Notes under the pieces: model-generated
Told to the model about the DNA's origin: nothing
The model's database searches: none
Seen by the model: the letters and a program-made list of their open reading frames with translations, nothing else
Assembly: GCA_963717075.1 (NCBI GenBank)
Contig: CAVQVI010000010.1
Span: forward strand, 868,001-932,000
Reading direction: 5' to 3'
Origin: JBGOTP01 sp963717075
GTDB taxonomy: Bacteria; Acidobacteriota; Vicinamibacteria; Vicinamibacterales; CAVVIG01
DNA: 64,000 nt
Part shown: in pieces, positions 54,718 to 63,914 of the stretch
Layout: each line of letters starts with the position of its first letter
Numbering within the stretch: position 1 is the first letter of the stretch
Program-made: the position numbers and the translations under genes

Positions 54718-54842
54718 TGGACGGATTGTCGGCCCTGACCTCTGCCGCGTGGCGTCAAAGTAACGCGATATGCGGCATGCCACATATCGGGTTACATGAC
54801 GGTAACGCGATAACTGCTATGGCGTATATCGGGTTACGGTGA
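54717..54842 (+). CDS. 41-codon micro-frame spanning two dyads, possibly translated
   Basis: ATG 54717 starts at the base where the previous gene's TGA ends (TGATG), and its own TGA is followed in the same way by the ATG of the zinc-ribbon gene at 54842. It encodes MDGLSALTSAAWRQ and then two copies of an NAI..I-GL-type peptide that come from the dyads. Either a real tiny coupled gene or simply spacer DNA that keeps ribosomes moving. The double stop/start coupling is the main argument for it; nothing in the peptide suggests function. Confidence 0.35.
   Translation: MDGLSALTSAAWRQSNAICGMPHIGLHDGNAITAMAYIGLR
54760..54837. repeat. Two 36-bp dyads with identical outer arms, 42-bp period
   Basis: Dyads at 54760-54795 and 54802-54837 share the outer arms GTAACGCGATA and TATCGGGTTAC and the same central mismatch position. 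In the first 16 of 18 base pairs match (centre GGCATGCC). The second has the same arms but a different, less symmetric centre. They are separated by six bases. Possible operator, replication or recombination site of the mobile element; the sequence occurs nowhere else in the window that I can see. Confidence 0.85.
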
Positions 54843-55778
54843 TGGCCTCGTTTGCGCGGTCCTGCCGCGCCTGCGGGACCGAGATCCGGTGGACGCGCGG
54901 AGCCCGCTTCCGGAAGCACTGCGACCGGTACGCGTTGAAACACTGGCGCGCGAACAACCCCGACAGAGTAAAGCGCAAGGCCAACGCTATCGCGAGAAGC
55001 ATCCCGATCATGTGCGCGAACTGGTGCGCCTGCGGGTGGTGCAGTGGCGCGCGCGACAGAAGGCGGGGCCGCCGGAACCGAACAAGACCAAGAAGGTCAG
55101 CGGGGAAGTTAAGAAGGCGACGCGCATAGCTGCGGTCTTTGTTCGCGATCCGCTCTTCGCCCAGTTGAGCGCGTTCGCCGCAGGGACGAAGCAGGAAACG
55201 GCGGCGTCCGCGATTGCCGCGCTGCGCGATCAGTATCTGAACGGCGACGGCTTTGATGTCAGCTTGCTCGATGAATTGATCCGCGTGCAGACGTGGGTGG
55301 ACGCGGTCAGTCACGGGATCGAACCGTTCATCGTGACCTGCGAGAGGGCGGCGCGACGCGCAACGCGCCCCCCTGCCCCGTGTGCGAACGCAGCGATGCT
55401 GACCGAGACCCGAATGCAATTCGTGCAGCGATTGCGATTCTCGACCGATTTGGACTCGGACCACACGCGATGCTGCAAGTCACCGCTGCGGTACCGAACC
55501 CCTTCGACGACATGAGCGACGCTGACACCATCGCACATCTGGAAGCGACCATCGCGAAGGGGCTGCGCGTGCTCGACGCCGCGGAGAGGAGTCAACCTCT
55601 CGCGATGGAGGCGGTTGTCATGGTTGACGACGACGAGCCCGAACTACAGAACTCCGCCGTGCCAATCCCCGAGGGGAACGAACCATCTGACGAAAGTAAC
55701 GAGCCGAAATACTTGAAAACACAAGCGTTAACGACATCGCGGTCGCGTGGGTCGAAGGGCTGCGCGCCAAGGGCGTGA
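54842..55778 (+). CDS. Zinc-ribbon protein of unknown function, at least two frameshifts
   Basis: ATG 54842 starts MASFARSCRACGTEIRWTRG with FRKHCDR, a CxxC...C zinc-binding start. From about 54970 the next frame carries YREKHPDHVRELVRLRVVQW, KKATRIAAVFVRDPLFAQLS and VSLLDELIRVQTWVDAVSHG. From about 55345 a third frame gives ATRNAPPCPVCERSDADRDP (second CxxC) and LDRFGLGPHAMLQVTAAVPN. About 300 residues in all with an acidic end (VMVDDDEPELQNSAVPIPEG). I do not recognise it. Ordered helices and two Cys pairs suggest a DNA- or protein-binding role in the mobile unit. Confidence 0.5.
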
Positions 55779-55978
55779 CGCTCTACGCCCGCGGCAAGCG
55801 CATCGAAGTCGTGCCCAAGAGCGCGTATAACAGACGTACTGTTCACCACATGTGCTCTAATGCATCTATCGTCCATCCGATGGCATTCCGGCAAGCGTTT
55901 TCTGCGCTGGTAGTTTCTCTTGTTTCTCCCAGGGATAAGCTGCGGCGTTACGCTTCCCGGCGGCGGTTGGCTCGGTGA
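55715..55978 (+). pseudogene. Fragment resembling a TubC-type docking domain, fused to random sequence
   Basis: One base over from the end of the zinc-ribbon gene, the DNA encodes NDIAVAWVEGLRAKGVTLYA and RGKRIEVVPKSAY, a short alpha-beta pattern seen in TubC-like N-terminal domains of many mobile-element proteins (LRAKGV, a strand, then helix). After about 55836 the sequence no longer looks coding and runs into the acyltransferase locus. It may be the true end of the zinc-ribbon protein or a cut neighbour. Low confidence. Confidence 0.35.
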
Positions 55979-55990
55979 GGTTAGATAGAG

Positions 55991-57998
55991 TTGCGTTACC
56001 GTCGCGACATTGATGGCCTTCGCGCCCTGGCGGTGCTTTCGGTTGTCTGCTTCCATGCCCACGTGCCCAGTTTCAGCGGCGGGTATGTCGGAGTGGATGT
56101 GTTCTTCGTGATTTCGGGTTATCTCATCACGTCATTGATCTCGAAAGAGATCCGTCAGCAGCGCTTCTCGATTATCACGTTCTATGAGCGACGGGTGCGC
56201 CGAATATTTCCCGCGCTGCTACTCGTGATGGTTGTCTCCTCGCTCCTCGCTACTTGGCTGTTGTTGCCGACGCAATTCAATAACTTTGCCAAAGCTGAAT
56301 TCGCGACTGCGGCATTCGCGTCAAATGTGCTCTTTTGGAGGGAGACTGCCTATTTTGCCCACCGGCGACCGAGCAGCCGCTGCTCCACACCTGGTCTCTC
56401 GCTGTCGAGGAGCAGTTCTATATAGCCTTTCCGCTGGTGCTCTTTAGCATTCATCGATGGCTGAAAGCACGTTGGACCCTCTGGCTTGGGCTGATCACAG
56501 TGTTCTCCTTTGCCTTGAGTGCCTGGGGGGTTACTTACCATCTCGCGGCGACCTTCTACTTGGCACCGACACGCGCCTGGGAACTGCTCCTGGGATCGCT
56601 ATTGGCTCTGGAGTCGTTTCCTCAGCTACCGAAACCGACTGTTGATGGAGGTGTCGGCGCTTGCGGGCCTCGGCTTGATCGCGTGGGGCGTGTTCGGGCT
56701 GTCAAGCGATTCCCCGTTCCCTGGCATCAACGCGCTTCTTCCCTGTCTCGGTACCGCACTAACAATATATTCGGGTCAGAACACACCGACGGCTACGAGG
56801 ATATTTCTCGGAACATGGCCGCTCGTTTTCGTCGGTCTTATCTCTTATTCACTTTACCTCTGGCACTGGCCCCTGCTGGTATTTGCCCGCTTTTGGAACA
56901 TCTACGAGCTTAGCGGACCGAGAACTGCGGTGGTCGTCGGCGTCTCGTTTCTCGCGGCGATTTTCTCGTGGAGGTTCGTCGAATCGCCCTTCCGAAGGCG
57001 CGGCGGCGTGTTCGACCGGAAGGCGTTGTTTCTTGCTGCTAGCGGCGTGACATCCTTACTGATGGCTTTCGCACTCTACGGGCACTTCACGCGTGGCTGG
57101 CCAGACAGAATTCCCGCGGGCGTTGCCGAAATTGCTTCTTATTCCGAATCCAGGAATCCGCGGCAGCGCGAGTGCTTTGGAATGCGCGAGCACCACGTTC
57201 CAGTTGGCGAGACCTGCGACTACGGTGCCAACGTTCCCCCCTCATATGTCGTTTGGGGCGACAGTCATGCTGACGCTGTGATTCATGCGGTTGGGAAAAT
57301 CGCCGAGAGATACGACAAGGCAGTAAGGTTTCTTAGTTCGTCCGGTTGTCTCCCGGCCGTAGCGATTGAACGAGTTGATTACGACTACTCCTGCGCTTCT
57401 GACAATGCAGCGTACCTGGATTACATTCTGCGGAATCACGAAATAGAAAGCGTAATATTGGTCGCTCGGTACACGCTATATGTGTATGGTTGGTCAAGTG
57501 ATCTTGGACCGGCCGAGAAATACAGAACCGACTCGCCATATATCACCGACGTCAGCCGCACGGTCTCCGACCTTGAAGGTCGGCAGAGCCTGCTCAAAGT
57601 CCAAGTTGAGAAGACCGTCAAATTACTGCTTGATGCCGGAAAGAGAGTGGTGCTCATCTACCCGATTCCAGAAGTCGGGTACAGACGTTCCAGCTGCGTT
57701 GGCGCAGATGATGGTAGCTCAACATGAGCTTGCCAGTTTCACGCGGCCATTCAGCTACTACAAGAAGCGACAACAGTTCATCCTCAGCGTGCTGGACGAC
57801 CTCGGCCAGTCGGCGAACATCATCAGGATTTATCCTCATACGCGTCTCTGTGATGCGATGACGTGCCTGACCTATGCCAATGGCAAGCCTCTCTACTATG
57901 ATGCCGATCACTTGAGTTTGGCTGGGGCGGATTTCGTTGCCCCCCTACTCGAATCTGTGTTTGGATCTATGGACAAGGAGCGACGCGCGGCAGAGTAG
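55991..57998 (+). CDS. Membrane acyltransferase with SGNH domain (OafA/OatA-like), three frameshifts
   Basis: O-acyltransferase. TTG 55991 starts RYRRDIDGLRALAVLSVVCF with H22 and D-motif, GGYVGVDVFFVISGYLITSL. After shifts near 56355 and 56650 come PLLHTWSLAVEEQFYIAFPL and SPFPGINALLPCLGTALTIY. The SGNH part has SYVVWGDSHADAVIHAVGKI (Ser block) and, after a third shift near 57715, YYDADHLSLAGADFV with the Asp-His pair. About 665 residues. The DNA is AT-richer than its surroundings (a sample line is about 42% GC), which suggests transfer. It probably acetylates a surface glycan. Confidence 0.85.
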
Positions 57999-58215
57999 CC
58001 GTATTGGGAATCGATGCGGCAGTCAACCAAGCCCGCAACAACTCAGCGATGCTTGCTTCTATTGAATCACCCTCTTCGGGCTCCACGAAGTACTCCATGT
58101 CGCGTTCCAGCTCCAGCTCGTCGTCGCTTGGCTGCGGCGGCACCCGCGGCTCATCCGCCGGAATCTGCACGTGGCGGTGGTCCTCGAAGCCGCTCGGGTG
58201 GTTAGGCACTTTCAT
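57967..58215 (-). CDS. Small acidic hypothetical protein
   Basis: 82 residues from ATG 58215, preceded by AGGTGGGG, a good ribosome site. It is acidic (SDDELELERDMEYFVEPEEG) with a helical SIEASIAELLRAWLTAAS end. The last 32 bases overlap the acyltransferase 3' end on the other strand. It lies next to the broken recombinase on the opposite strand and may be part of that mobile unit. I do not recognise it. Confidence 0.5.
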   Translation of the reverse strand: MKVPNHPSGFEDHRHVQIPADEPRVPPQPSDDELELERDMEYFVEPEEGDSIEASIAELLRAWLTAASIPNTATLPRVAPCP

Positions 58216-58325
58216 CGCCCCACCTGGGTGCTGGGACCACGGACAGGCGATCTCGGCGAGTAGAACAACAGGACGTCGATAGTCCGGCTTCGGCCGGACG
58301 AATTCATGGGGGCGGCGGTCGAAAG

Positions 58326-59858
58326 GCTAGATGTCGCTGACGAGCGAAGTCGGTCACGCGTCAAGTCGACTGCGCGCGTGCGTTCATCACGTCGAAGGGC
58401 TGGACGCTCGACGAACAGCACTTCTACGCGGATGATGGTGTCTCGGGCGCGTTCGACGCCGTCGTGTTCTACGACTTGGACAGCTTCGGGTGCAACGCGC
58501 GCCACACGATGCAGGCGCTGAACACGTTGGCCGACTTGGGCATCAGCATCTGGGACTACTCGACGGGCCACGCCGTCGACCTCGATAGCTTCGAAGGCGA
58601 AATGATGACCTTCATGAAAGCGCGCTTCGCGCAGCAGTATCGCGACAGCGTGCGCAAGCACACGAAGACCGCGATGCGGCAGAAAGCCGAGGCGGGCTTC
58701 GTCACCGGAGGCACGGTCTTCGGCTATGACAATGTGCGACAAGCGAAAGGTCAGACGACACGCACGATCAACGAGCGCGAAGCCGCCGTCGTGCGCGACA
58801 TCTACACGCGCGCCGCCGCAGGCGAAGGCTTGCGGACTATCGCTGCCGCGCTGAACCGCGCCGGAGCGCTTATCACCCCGCGCGCAACAGGGACGCCCGA
58901 GCGGCTGGTCGTCGTCGACCGTGCGGGCCGTGCTCGACCGGCCGCTCTATCAGGGCGAAATGGTCTTCGGCAAGACGGAGAAGCGCTACGGTCGCGAGCT
59001 GGGCGCGCAGACCACGCGCGAGAAGGGGCAGATGGCGACGCCCGAAACGACGTGGACGCGGCGCTACGATGACACGCTGCGCATCATCGACGCCGACCTC
59101 GCGTCGCGTGTCGAGGCGCCGGACGGATCGCCGGTCGCGGTACCTCGCGTCGCTCGCGGCGGGGGGCGGGATGCCGGAAAAGGCGCACGGGCGCTACTTG
59201 CTCTCAGGCGGCATGCTGAAGTGCCCGACCTGCGGCGGACACTTCGAGGGCCTCGCGCCGCGCCCCGGCAAACAGCGCGGCGTCTCCGTGTGTTCCACGC
59301 ATCGCCGCAAGCCGGGCAGGTGCACGAACCGGCTCGCGTTGCCGATGGCGGAGACGGATGAGGGCGTGCTCTCGCTCATCGAAAAGGATACGCTCGGCAC
59401 GCGGCTCATCGACGAGCTGCTCGCGCTGGTGGACCAAGGCGAAGCGGACAGCAGCGCGCGGCTCATGGCGGACCGCGACCGACTGCAACGTGAGATGAGC
59501 AATGTGCTCGGCCTCGCCGCGTCGGGTGTCTGCGCCGAGACGCTCGCCCCGAAGATCCGGGAGCGCGAGCGGCAGCTCGCCCAGCTCGACGTCGAGCTGC
59601 GGCAGCCGCGTCGCGAGCAGACGGATATGGCCAAGCTCCGCGACGCCCTGCTCCAGCGTGCCGCGCAGTGGAAAACCGAGCTGCGGGCCGAGCCGAAGGT
59701 CGCCCGGCTGCTGCTGCGCCGCTTGGTCGGGCCGCTGACCCTCTGGGACGCCGCCGACGAGGGGCTTCGCTGGGATGCGCCCGTCACCCTCGGGTTACTG
59801 GAGGGGTTGGTGCCTGCAACGTCCCTACATCTGGGTACGTCCCCACGGGGAGCAAACA
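58326..59858 (+). pseudogene. Large serine recombinase, broken (no catalytic Ser domain, internal deletion, frameshifts)
   Basis: The remnant starts in the resolvase domain at SVTRQVDCARAFITSKGWTL, continues YADDGVSGAF and then jumps to AVVFYDLDSFGCNARHTMQA, lacking about 30 residues normally found here. AQQYRDSVRKHTKTAMRQKA and GFVTGGTVFGYDNVRQAKGQ lead into the recombinase domain; RAVLDRPLYQGEMVFGKTEK follows a slip at 58920. The zinc ribbon is SGGMLKCPTCGGHFEGLAPR and the coiled coil EKDTLGTRLIDELLALVDQG. No catalytic YARKS-type Ser is visible. It probably moved an element, now stuck. Confidence 0.82.
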
Positions 59859-60110
59859 GCCGGAAGCTGGTCGCAAAGAACGCGATATATCTGGCGGTCT
59901 CGCAAGCACTGGCCATGCCGCTGCCAGTGCTGACGAACTCAATCTCCGCACACAATCTCGGCGCAAGTGCGTTCGGCTACGCCTACCTCGCCACAACGAT
60001 GTGCAGCTTCGGGTTTCTGGCGGTCGGGTGGGGGCAGGACGCGGTACCTGCCCGCGCAGATCGCGCGCAACCACCGACTCGCTGGCCTATGCCACGGAAT
60101 GCTGCCACAA
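59859..60110 (+). pseudogene. 5' stump of a polysaccharide flippase gene
   Basis: KLVAKNAIYLAVSQALAMPL, PVLTNSISAHNLGASAFGYA and YLATTMCSFGFLAVGWGQD align with the N-terminus of the flippase at 31.8 kb (LVLRNALWLVLAQVVGMPLS; FGFIAAEWGQ). A one-base slip then gives LPAQIARNHRLAG, after which the similarity ends. About 80 of 500 residues remain. The frame is fused to the recombinase end without a stop. This marks a second, destroyed polysaccharide locus. Confidence 0.72.
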
Positions 60111-60141
60111 CGAACGGCGCATTCAGACGGAGAGGCTTCCC

Positions 60142-60330
60142 ATGAACGTGTCCCATGCCGGCGAAGTGCTGCAGGCCAGCGGCCTCGGTTCTCTGGTGCA
60201 ATTGGAATCCGAGCAGGCCCCCAGCTTCATCTGCAGTCTCTGCGGCGAGGAAGGATGCAGCGCCGAGGCGATTCCGCACAAGCCGAAGTGCCCGGACTCG
60301 CGAAGACAGCCGCCGCCTGATCAGGTAGAC
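60142..60330 (+). CDS. Cys-rich hypothetical fragment
   Basis: ATG 60142 encodes MNVSHAGEVLQASGLGSLVQ and then FICSLCGEEGCSAEAIPHKP with four Cys. The frame is open at the 3' end into the methyltransferase region, so no proper stop exists here. It may be the start of a longer protein whose end has been replaced. I do not recognise it; the frame lies between two other stumps. Confidence 0.35.
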
Positions 60331-60340
60331 CACCGTGCCC

Positions 60341-60775
60341 ATGAGGATCCTGTCAGCCCTGAAGCGCAGATTCACCCTGCCCCTCGATCCCGTGGAGGCC
60401 TTGCAGCCCATCCCGGAACCGTTCCGCGGCCGGCTGATCTCGATGTATCGCGGCGACCCACAGCTCGGGACGGACGGGCGGCTCCACGTCCTCGACGCCA
60501 TTACGAAGATCTCGCCCGCGGTGAGCGCGTGGTCGTATCAATTCTGCATGGAGCAACGCGCCACGGATACGTTAGAAGTCGGGATGGCCTACGGCTTCAG
60601 CACGATCGCCTGCCTTGTCGCTCTCGCCCAGAGTCAAGGCCTGTCACACACCGCCATCGATCCGTATCAGGACGAGACCTGGGCCCGGATCGGCACTGCG
60701 CACGCCCTAGCGCTGGACGCCGCGCGCTTCCGCTTCATGAACGAACTGTCGTTGGCCGCCTTCGTACACCGTTTC
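60341..60775 (+). pseudogene. SAM-dependent methyltransferase, 3' end lost to an IS element
   Basis: ATG 60341 gives MRILSALKRRFTLPLDPVEA and YRGDPQLGTDGRLHVLDAIT. The SAM loop is TDTLEVGMAYGFSTIACLVA, with AIDPYQDETWARIGTAHALA, as in class I (Methyltransf_24) enzymes. After AARFRFMNELSLAAFVHRF the code turns into the IS630 flank. Around 140 of about 230 residues remain. It would fit with the stump genes before it as part of a lost sugar-modification operon. Confidence 0.72.
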
Positions 60776-60795
60776 ATAAGTTCGTACACGTATTT

Positions 60796-61566
60796 TCATG
60801 CGGCGATCGAGTCGGTCTTCTGGAGCGCCAGTTTGGCGAGCAAACGGGCCAAGTCGCGTCGCGTGAAGGTCCACTCGAAGGGGCGCGCCAGTGTTTCATA
60901 GTGACGTTGAAAGGCGAGGAGCCGGTGCTCAACGGCGGCCAAGGAATCGAAGTCGTTCGGCGTCAGGACTTTGCGTTGGACGATCGAGAAGTAGATCTCG
61001 ATCTGATTGAGCCAACTCGCGTGGACGGGCCCGTGAACGAGCACCAGATTCGGATACTGCCGCTGCAGCCGATCCACGGCGCGCGCACCGCGATGCGAAG
61101 AGCCGTTATCGACGACCCAGAACACGCGCCGCGCGGCTCGATAGGGCGGAATCGTCATGACTTGCTCGACCAGTCGGTCGAACGGGGCGATACCGGTGGT
61201 GGGCTCGCAGCGGCCAAAGAGCCGGGCCTGATGCACATCCCAGGCGGCCAAGTAGGCCCAGGCTCCGGCGCGCTCGTACTCGTGCTCGACCTTCATCACC
61301 GCCCCCGCACGGGGCGGCTGCGTCGCGTGGCAGCGTCGGCGCGCTTGAATGCTCGTCTTTTCATCGGCGGAAATCACGAAATCGTCGGCCGTCAGGGGCT
61401 GCGCCTCCCAGACGCGCTCGTAGAGATCGAGGATCCGACCGGCCTTGGTCGCAAACTCCGGGTCGCGCGGAAAGATCCAGCTGCGGTGGAACCACGGTCG
61501 AATCGCGTCGTCGTTGTCAAATATCGCCTGTACGGGGCCACTCGTTTTCGCCTGATCGGGGGCCAT
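60796..61566 (-). pseudogene. IS630-family transposase, N-terminal DNA-binding part missing
   Basis: 256 residues. AGRILDLYERVWEAQPLTAD, DDFVISADEKTSIQARRRCH (first Asp), RVFWVVDNGSSHRG (second Asp) and HASWLNQIEIYFSIVQRKVL (Glu) give the DDE triad. The usual 100-residue HTH start is absent; upstream frames hold only short, unrelated code. No clear terminal inverted repeats were found. A 10-base near-repeat (TTCGTACACC/G) at 60763 and 60781 may mark the left boundary. Probably inactive. Confidence 0.8.
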
Positions 61567-61843
61567 TCGGCCAGCGTCGCTCCTGCCGTTCTCCGGTGGT
61601 TCTTGTCTTGATCAGCACATCAACGATGAGGGCCTGTGGAGCCTGTGGGCGGCGCGTTCTGTCGCGCCGTCCAAGGACCTGTGCGAAACGCGGTCTGTGC
61701 GTTTTGCATAGGTCCGGCAGGATCCATAGGCCTTGTTCGGAATAACGAGCCGCGTCAGGAAGCTCCAGGAACGACGATCGGCGGGGCGACCCGACCTTGG
61801 ATATCCCCCCGATTCGCGGCGGCCTCGGTCGCGCGTTCACGTG

Positions 61844-62600
61844 TCACTCCTTTCTGCCGTCGCGCCGTCGTCCCTCGGCGCGGAAGCTGTCGCCGGTGAT
61901 CACGATCTGATGCGCGTGATGCGCGAGCCGGTCGAGCGCCGCCGACGCGAGCAACGGGCTCTGAAACAGATCCGGCCATTCGGTGAACGCCCGATTCGAG
62001 GTGACGATGAGCGCGCCGCGCTCGTACCGCTCATTGATCACGTCGTAGAAATCTTCGGGCCCGGCGGTGGCAGGGGCTTGAGCCCGAAGTCATCGAGGAT
62101 GAGCACGTCGGGCCGCGTGTAGGTGAGCAACGGCGCTCGTAAGTCCCGTCGGCCCGCCCGCCGTGGAGGTGCGCCAGCATGCCGCGCGGCCGAGCAGAAC
62201 AGCACATCGAGCCGCGGCGACACGCTTCGTGGCCGAGCGCCTGCGCCAGGTGGGATTTGCCGACGCCGGCCGGGCCTTGAATGAGCACGGTCTCGTGCCG
62301 TTCGACAAAGCGACACGTGGCCAGGTCGAAGATCTGCTGTCGATTGACCGAGGGATTGAAACTGAAATCGAAACCCTCCAGGGTCTTGCCCAGATCGACC
62401 GTCGCGCGGCGGAGCCGGAGCTCCAGCTGCTTCTGCGCGCGCCGCTCGACTTCGTCTTCGACCAGCCGCTCGAGGAAGTCGACGTACGAGAGTTTCTCCG
62501 CGATGGCCTGCTGCGTGCGGACCTCGAGCGTGGCCAGGATGCCCGACAGCCGGAGATTCTTGAGTTTGGGCACGAGCTGATGATTCAGTTGCATGTCCAT
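61844..62600 (-). CDS. istB: IS21-family helper ATPase IstB, about two frameshifts
   Basis: ATG 62600 starts MDMQLNHQLVPKLKNLRLSG and LATLEVRTQQAIAEKLSYVD. Walker A is LIQGPAGVGKSHLAQALGHE. Slips at about 62160 and 62050 lead to RRLLTYTRPDVLILDDFGLK (Walker B) and YDVINERYERGALIVTSNRA, ending HAHQIVITGDSFRAEGRRRD. About 250 residues after repair, the normal length. It activates the IstA transposase, whose 3' part lies directly upstream and overlaps by 16 bases. Confidence 0.82.
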
Positions 62601-63426
62601 CCTCCGGTGGGTGGAAAGAAATCGGTGACGGGCCGGGCGAACAGCGGGAGCGTCGGCGCGACCGGGCGCGGCGGCGCGCGGGCGTCGGCGCCTGATCCAA
62701 TCCGCGATCCAAGATCCGCTTGAGCGTGCTGTAGGCCAGATCGTCGTACTGCAACGCGCGCGCACACGCCGCTTCGAGCCGCCGCGGCGCAAACTTGTGC
62801 GCGAGCTTCAGGATCCCCAAGACCGTGCGCAGTCGATCGAGGGGGCGCTCGCCGAGGAGCCGCCCGACGACCTCGCTCGTCGCCGGGCCAATCTCCGTCG
62901 CGCGCCGCACGCAGCTCGCGGGCGTCGCCAGCAGCCCGGCCACCTTCGCCGGCGGCAGGTGATCGGGATTGGTCAGCCGCTGGCCTCGCCGCGTCGCGCG
63001 TGGGTGCGTCGCCACGAGTGTGTGCTGATAAAAGATCCGCACGCTCGTGTCGGCGGCGCGGACCCAGAGCCGCTGGCCGATCAACCGGTGCGGCGCCGAG
63101 TAGAACGCGTGATCGAAGACGACGTGACAGTCGGGATGCAGCTTCGCCTGCTTCCACGTGGCGCAGCGCATACGGCGCGGCGGCAGCGGCAGGAGCATCG
63201 CGCGCTCGATCGTGTCAAAGCGCGCGAGCGGCGACTCCTTCGTCGTCCCGTGGATCCGTCGGCCGGCGGTCTCGACACACCAGACGAGCACGCGCTCATT
63301 CGCCTCGTCCACGTCCCGGAAGGCGCGGCCCGCCAGGAAATTCCGCTTCACGTAGTGGACGCCGCCTTGCTCGACTTTGCCTTTGGAATAAGCCGCGCAT
63401 TGCACCTCGTGATGCCCATCTGCCAC
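62585..63426 (-). pseudogene. istA: IS21-family transposase IstA, only the C-terminal part
   Basis: The visible protein begins HHEVQCAAYSKGKVEQGGVH, a sequence normally located just after the DDE core, and goes on VKRNFLAGRAFRDVDEANER, FDHAFYSAPHRLIGQRLWVR and LGILKLAHKFAPRRLEAACA. A slip at about 62700 is needed to reach the true end PTLPLFARPVTDFFPPTGGW. The HTH and the catalytic Asp residues are missing: the frame stops at 63427, where a DUF5372 gene on the other strand begins. So this IS21 is decapitated and inactive. Confidence 0.8.
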
Positions 63427-63818
63427 AAGTTTTCATCGTCACGCATCCCTTCCATCCGCTCCATGGACAGACGTTTGAGCTGCTGACGTATCGATTCAAT
63501 TGGGGCGAAGACCGCGTCATGTACGTGGGCCCCAACGGCCGGACCCGTTCATTGCCGGTGGGATGGACGAGTGTCGCGCCCGTGGATCCGTTTATCAGCG
63601 TGGCGGCCGGACGTGCGCCCTTCCGGCTCGAGGATCTCCTGGCCTTGACGGCGCTGCTGCGGGACCTCCATCCGCAGGGCACGCGATCGAGCGCCAGCGA
63701 GGAGGGCAGGTGTCAAGTGAATTACGCCGTTCATGTCTATGAAATTATGCCGATGCGAGAAACGACGCAGCCGAGACGGGCGACCGCCTCGATTCGAGGT
63801 TCTCGCTCGGCAGATTGA
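63427..63818 (+). pseudogene. DUF5372-family protein, 5' end missing
   Basis: The frame carries FIVTHPFHPLHGQTFELLTY, RFNWGEDRVMYVGPNGRTRS, LPVGWTSVAPVDPFISVAAG and APFRLEDLLALTALLRDLHP, the DUF5372 pattern found next to integrase or transposase genes. No start codon precedes FIVTHPF; the DNA before it belongs to the IS21 remnant on the other strand. The last 30 residues (RETTQPRRATASIRG) look unrelated to the domain. The family's role is not known. Confidence 0.7.
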
Positions 63819-63848
63819 CCGTCAGTCGGGATTTCCGATGGATGCCTC

Positions 63849-63878
63849 TTGTACACGGCGTGCAGGTATGCATATAAT
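63849..63878 (+). promoter_or_regulatory. Likely sigma-70 promoter
   Basis: TTGTAC at 63849-63854 and TATAAT at 63873-63878, spaced by 18 bases. The -10 is a perfect match to consensus. It lies 30-50 bases upstream of the partial gene at the window's end, with GGAGG at 63911 as a ribosome site. Confidence 0.55.
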
Positions 63879-63914
63879 TATCTTGACATCTGTTCGCGGT
63901 TCTTTTCGACGGAG

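Noticed and set aside
54760..54837. Integron attC or attI site
   Set aside because: No GTTRRRY core, no integrase of that family, and the two dyads have identical arms rather than the attC R/L box design.
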